DNA from: Rhodothermales bacterium
GTDB taxonomy: Bacteria; Bacteroidota; Rhodothermia; Rhodothermales; Bin80
Length of the DNA: 64,000 nucleotides
Direction: 5' to 3'
Assembly: GCA_022821875.1 (NCBI GenBank)
Contig: JAJECV010000111.1
Span: 1 to 64,000 of the forward strand
The translations under genes and the position numbers were made by a program. Positions 61,092 to 64,000 of the stretch are shown in pieces. Within the stretch, counting starts at the first letter, position 1. Each line of letters begins with the position of its first letter. The notes under the pieces are model-generated. The model did not search any database, was not told the DNA's origin, and was given only the letters and a program-made list of their open reading frames with translations.

Positions 61092-61644
61092 CAATTTTAA
61101 TCAGTCTGGTTAATTCATCTTCAGACACTTTTTCAACTAGTAGCTTGTATAGTTTGGTGCGGGACGCGCGAAGATTCGCTGGGCGAGTGTCATAATTTAA
61201 AAGAATATCTATAACTTCGCTGCGCCACAGGAGGTGTGCAAGAATGAATGGATCAACAGAAGGATTCCTCTCAGCTCTTCGCACATCTCTCAGAACAATC
61301 TGACCTCTTAAATCAACCTGGACCTCCTTCAGACCACACCATGCGGGGATCATTTCGAGGGTGGACTTCAAGTGCTTAGTTGCCACAACCAATGTTAGTC
61401 TATGTAATGCTTGGGTATAAATCTTCATTTGGCCTTTTAATCGATCAAGGCGGTCTCGCTCGCTTTTGATTTCGTACCCATGAAATTCATCACCTATCAC
61501 GGTTACATCCACGCGTCTCTTTGCATGAGCCAGTCCAAGTTCGTGAATCACTAACTCGCCGGTATTATTGGTGTGTATTCCTGAGCATCCCCCAAATAAG
61601 ATGTTACGGATATCAGGATCAAGAATGTTTGAAGTTTGAATCAC
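61033..61644 (-). CDS. sce7726-like protein, putative nuclease
   Basis: ELVIHELGLAHAKRRVDVTVIGDEFHGYEIKSERDRLDRLKGQMKIYTQALHRLTLVVATKHL...NPSVDPFILAHLLWRSEVIDIL; overlaps the convergent gene by 59 nt. Confidence 0.78.
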   Translation of the reverse strand: MIQTSNILDPDIRNILFGGCSGIHTNNTGELVIHELGLAHAKRRVDVTVIGDEFHGYEIKSERDRLDRLKGQMKIYTQALHRLTLVVATKHLKSTLEMIPAWCGLKEVQVDLRGQIVLRDVRRAERNPSVDPFILAHLLWRSEVIDILLNYDTRPANLRASRTKLYKLLVEKVSEDELTRLIKIAMVNREHWRVDLPPLKYDD

Positions 61645-62155
61645 TTGATTGAGCGCAGGTTAAACCTGGAAGTAAGAACTTCTACTTGCAGGGGTTAGTG
61701 TGTTGAATTTGAATGCTCAGGGAAACCTGGATAGTAAAAGAGCGAAGCCGCATTCCAATCTCAATCAACTATTCTTGCAGTTGAGTTTCATTGCCTGGTC
61801 CAATTCCAATATCCATACCAAGGAAGTCATTCCTCTTCTATTTGATGAACAGAGATATACCCATATCGTCTGTACTAGCAGGGTTTCAAGGGGGATGCAC
61901 GAAATGATCTTCCCAACGAGGTCATCTAGATCTCAGTGGACTAAATATTTCTCTTGCGAGGATATGTCTATCCACCGGGATGATATTTTGGCCCGTAGGC
62001 ATATCAGCGAATAGTGACATCCGCTGTAAGGGATAAAGATTCCATTATACAGAAGCAATTGCATTCGCGTCTTTGGCTGGACTCTACCGTGAGAGTCTCG
62101 TCCAGCACAAGTTACTCATCCAATCCATAATATACCAAAATTAAGTTAAGTTGCC

Positions 62156-62851
62156 TCATTCTGCTACGATTACGATGGCTTTTTCTTTGGGCCCATAAAA
62201 TGGATCACTCACCGCCAGCGCATCTTCTCTGTTCAATTGAATATCTGGAGCAGACGAGGGTTTGCATGAGTAGCGACCTTTATGGTCAATTTCTACTTGG
62301 ACCTGCTGCATGTGATTTCCTTGGTTGATGATAAGAACTCTTTTCCCTAAGTAATCAGAGTCGTAGCAGGCGTAGGCGCTGCCAGTTTCCTGAATGCTGC
62401 CTGGTATACCGATTTCAATGATTTCCCCGACTCTGTGAAATGGCACTTCACGTTCAGAAGCCAACTGTCTCAGTTCCTTTACTCCACTCTTTTCTGCGCA
62501 TTCTTTCTCCGATCTCAATCTTGCATCCAAATCGTGGGTGGGAAAAGGCTTGCATACCTGACTGGTGAGGGCCTGGGCAAGTTCAGGATCATCAACCCGG
62601 TAGATATTTTTATTTGCAAGCCATTGCATCAGCCCCCCGCGGGTATAGTCATCCGAGTATAATGAATCCAAAAATTTTGCAGGGTTGATTTCCCCATTTT
62701 CGGCCTCAATTACCATATCACCAAGTGGAGTGAGAATCGTCATTTTCTGCGAATTGCTATCACGATTAATAAACAAGAACACGCTGACAAGTAGTGCTAT
62801 ACCCAATAGCCACCAGGGGACATGATCTTTTTTCTTTCTTGCTTCCGTCAT
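62156..62851 (-). CDS. Hypothetical protein with one N-terminal TM segment
   Basis: VPWWLLGIALLVSVFLFI then ~200-aa soluble region; 11-nt gap from the E1-like gene. Confidence 0.6.
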   Translation of the reverse strand: MTEARKKKDHVPWWLLGIALLVSVFLFINRDSNSQKMTILTPLGDMVIEAENGEINPAKFLDSLYSDDYTRGGLMQWLANKNIYRVDDPELAQALTSQVCKPFPTHDLDARLRSEKECAEKSGVKELRQLASEREVPFHRVGEIIEIGIPGSIQETGSAYACYDSDYLGKRVLIINQGNHMQQVQVEIDHKGRYSCKPSSAPDIQLNREDALAVSDPFYGPKEKAIVIVAE

Positions 62852-62862
62852 TTTACAGATAT

Positions 62863-64000
62863 CTAATGTGGCTCAATCATGTTGTTGGCATTGCGGGTGC
62901 TGCGATGAAGAATCTGAGGAATTCCCAGCTCCTCAGATTGCTCCAGAACGACAAAATCAGTGGCGGTATCTGGGTTCTGGACAAACTGGACAACCAGTTT
63001 GGTAGCTAGGCTTGACCATAAACCTAAGTCATCGTTTCGAGCCTCAAACACAGGATGGAAGCATCCAACGCCCTCCCATTGGATACCGTCATCCCTGAGT
63101 CGATCACGTTCCTCTTTGAGATAGGGGGCTAAACTGTCATTAAAATTGTCTACGGGAAACCTCATTCTATGTTCATAGAAAGCATAGAATCTGCGAGCTT
63201 TCCTACCGATTGAGATGGAAACGAAGTGCTTGGGTTGTTCCCAGTCTAATGAGTTAAGATGAGCGGTTACATCATCAGATCCGGTAGCATCAATGATTAG
63301 ATCTGCTTTTAGGATCTCCTCAGGGGGCTCGGTTTCCGGGCAGAATTTCTCTGCAATCGATCGCACACATGCGTGTGGGTTTGCAGCGTTCAGACGATCC
63401 TTAAGTCTCTCGGCTTTTTGTCCTTCCAAATCATACATAGTTAGTGTGTGTCGGACGAGATTTCCGGCCACGAAATGATCCATATCAACCAGAGTTACTT
63501 CGGTTATCCCACCACGAACAAGGTGCTCAGCCAGCGGCGCTCCAAGGGCTCCGACTCCAATGACAATGGTCTTCATGTTTCTCAATAGTTCAGGTAATTG
63601 ACCCCGCGTAGCAAGTGCAGTTGGATGCCAGTTCTCGGTTTTCAACCAAGGGAGTTGTTTGTTATCACCGAGGTTTCTTCCACGATAGGCATCCCACAGA
63701 CTACTTTTATTGCTTCGAAAACCATCATAATGATTTTCAAAAGCAGGCAACAAGAGTGCTTGCCAGTGGAGGAGATGAGGATATTCACCAATTACCTTGG
63801 GAATTAAAGCACCAAGGAGCAAGATGGTTGGCTGACCATCGGGGTTTAGGCGAATTGCTTTTTTGATCAAGTCATTGAGTTCCCGTCTTGGGCAGGATTT
63901 GCGCAAGTCCCCCCAGGTCCGAGGTTGTTGCCACGGATCAACCACCGGCAGTTCATTCAATTGAATCCACAGACCTTTTGCAGGCTCAGATGGATAAGTA
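62863..64000 (-). CDS. E1-like (ThiF/UBA) adenylyltransferase, C-terminal part; frame stays open to the right window edge
   Basis: IVIGVGALGAPLAEHLVRGGITEVTLVDMDHFVAGNLVRHTLTMYDLEGQKAERLKDRLNAANP, ADLIIDATGSDD; no stop upstream of the TTG at 63960, readable as TYPSEPAKGLWIQ-LNELPV. Confidence 0.82.
   Translation of the reverse strand, partial: TYPSEPAKGLWIQLNELPVVDPWQQPRTWGDLRKSCPRRELNDLIKKAIRLNPDGQPTILLLGALIPKVIGEYPHLLHWQALLLPAFENHYDGFRSNKSSLWDAYRGRNLGDNKQLPWLKTENWHPTALATRGQLPELLRNMKTIVIGVGALGAPLAEHLVRGGITEVTLVDMDHFVAGNLVRHTLTMYDLEGQKAERLKDRLNAANPHACVRSIAEKFCPETEPPEEILKADLIIDATGSDDVTAHLNSLDWEQPKHFVSISIGRKARRFYAFYEHRMRFPVDNFNDSLAPYLKEERDRLRDDGIQWEGVGCFHPVFEARNDDLGLWSSLATKLVVQFVQNPDTATDFVVLEQSEELGIPQILHRSTRNANNMIEPH

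Noticed and set aside
61700-62014. 104-aa plus ORF between sce7726-like and TM-protein genes
   Set aside because: No domain signature, no coupling to neighbours, composition not convincing

Overview
The window looks like a chromosomal segment from a Bacteroidota/Rhodothermota-type bacterium: GldA/F/G-like ABC genes, a C-terminal type IX secretion sorting domain, TonB receptors with a carboxypeptidase-like N-terminal domain, and inteins in housekeeping genes. About 0.7-55 kb is mostly housekeeping: gldAFG-like + DUF4340, htpG, ROK kinases, eda, hisG/hisE, rpoN, ruvB, dnaG, dapD, dnaE, katG and a large DUF5117-type metalloprotease. The most notable items are: (1) HEN-less mini-inteins in both RuvB (171 aa, in the Walker A motif) and DnaE (158 aa, at AGYGFNK/SHSVAYS); (2) an MbnP/MbnH-like (diheme MauG-type) + YtkA-like lipoprotein + TonB receptor operon, probably copper related; (3) four tandem paralogues of a small coiled-coil/TM protein on a ~344-bp repeat; (4) a methyltransferase-HNH nuclease fusion beside a decayed fragment of a ROK kinase gene; (5) two separate HTH-ImmA/IrrE peptidase loci with different partners (DUF4411 PIN-like; DUF6932 nucleotidyltransferase-like); (6) an accessory island at ~56-64 kb with an EEP-nuclease fusion, a compact four-gene operon ending in a Beta/sce7725-type protein, a convergent overlapping sce7726-type putative nuclease, and, at the right edge, an E1-like (ThiF) protein coupled to a one-TM protein. 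The last island is the best candidate for an undescribed, possibly defensive, system. All family assignments come from reading motifs; no searches were run.
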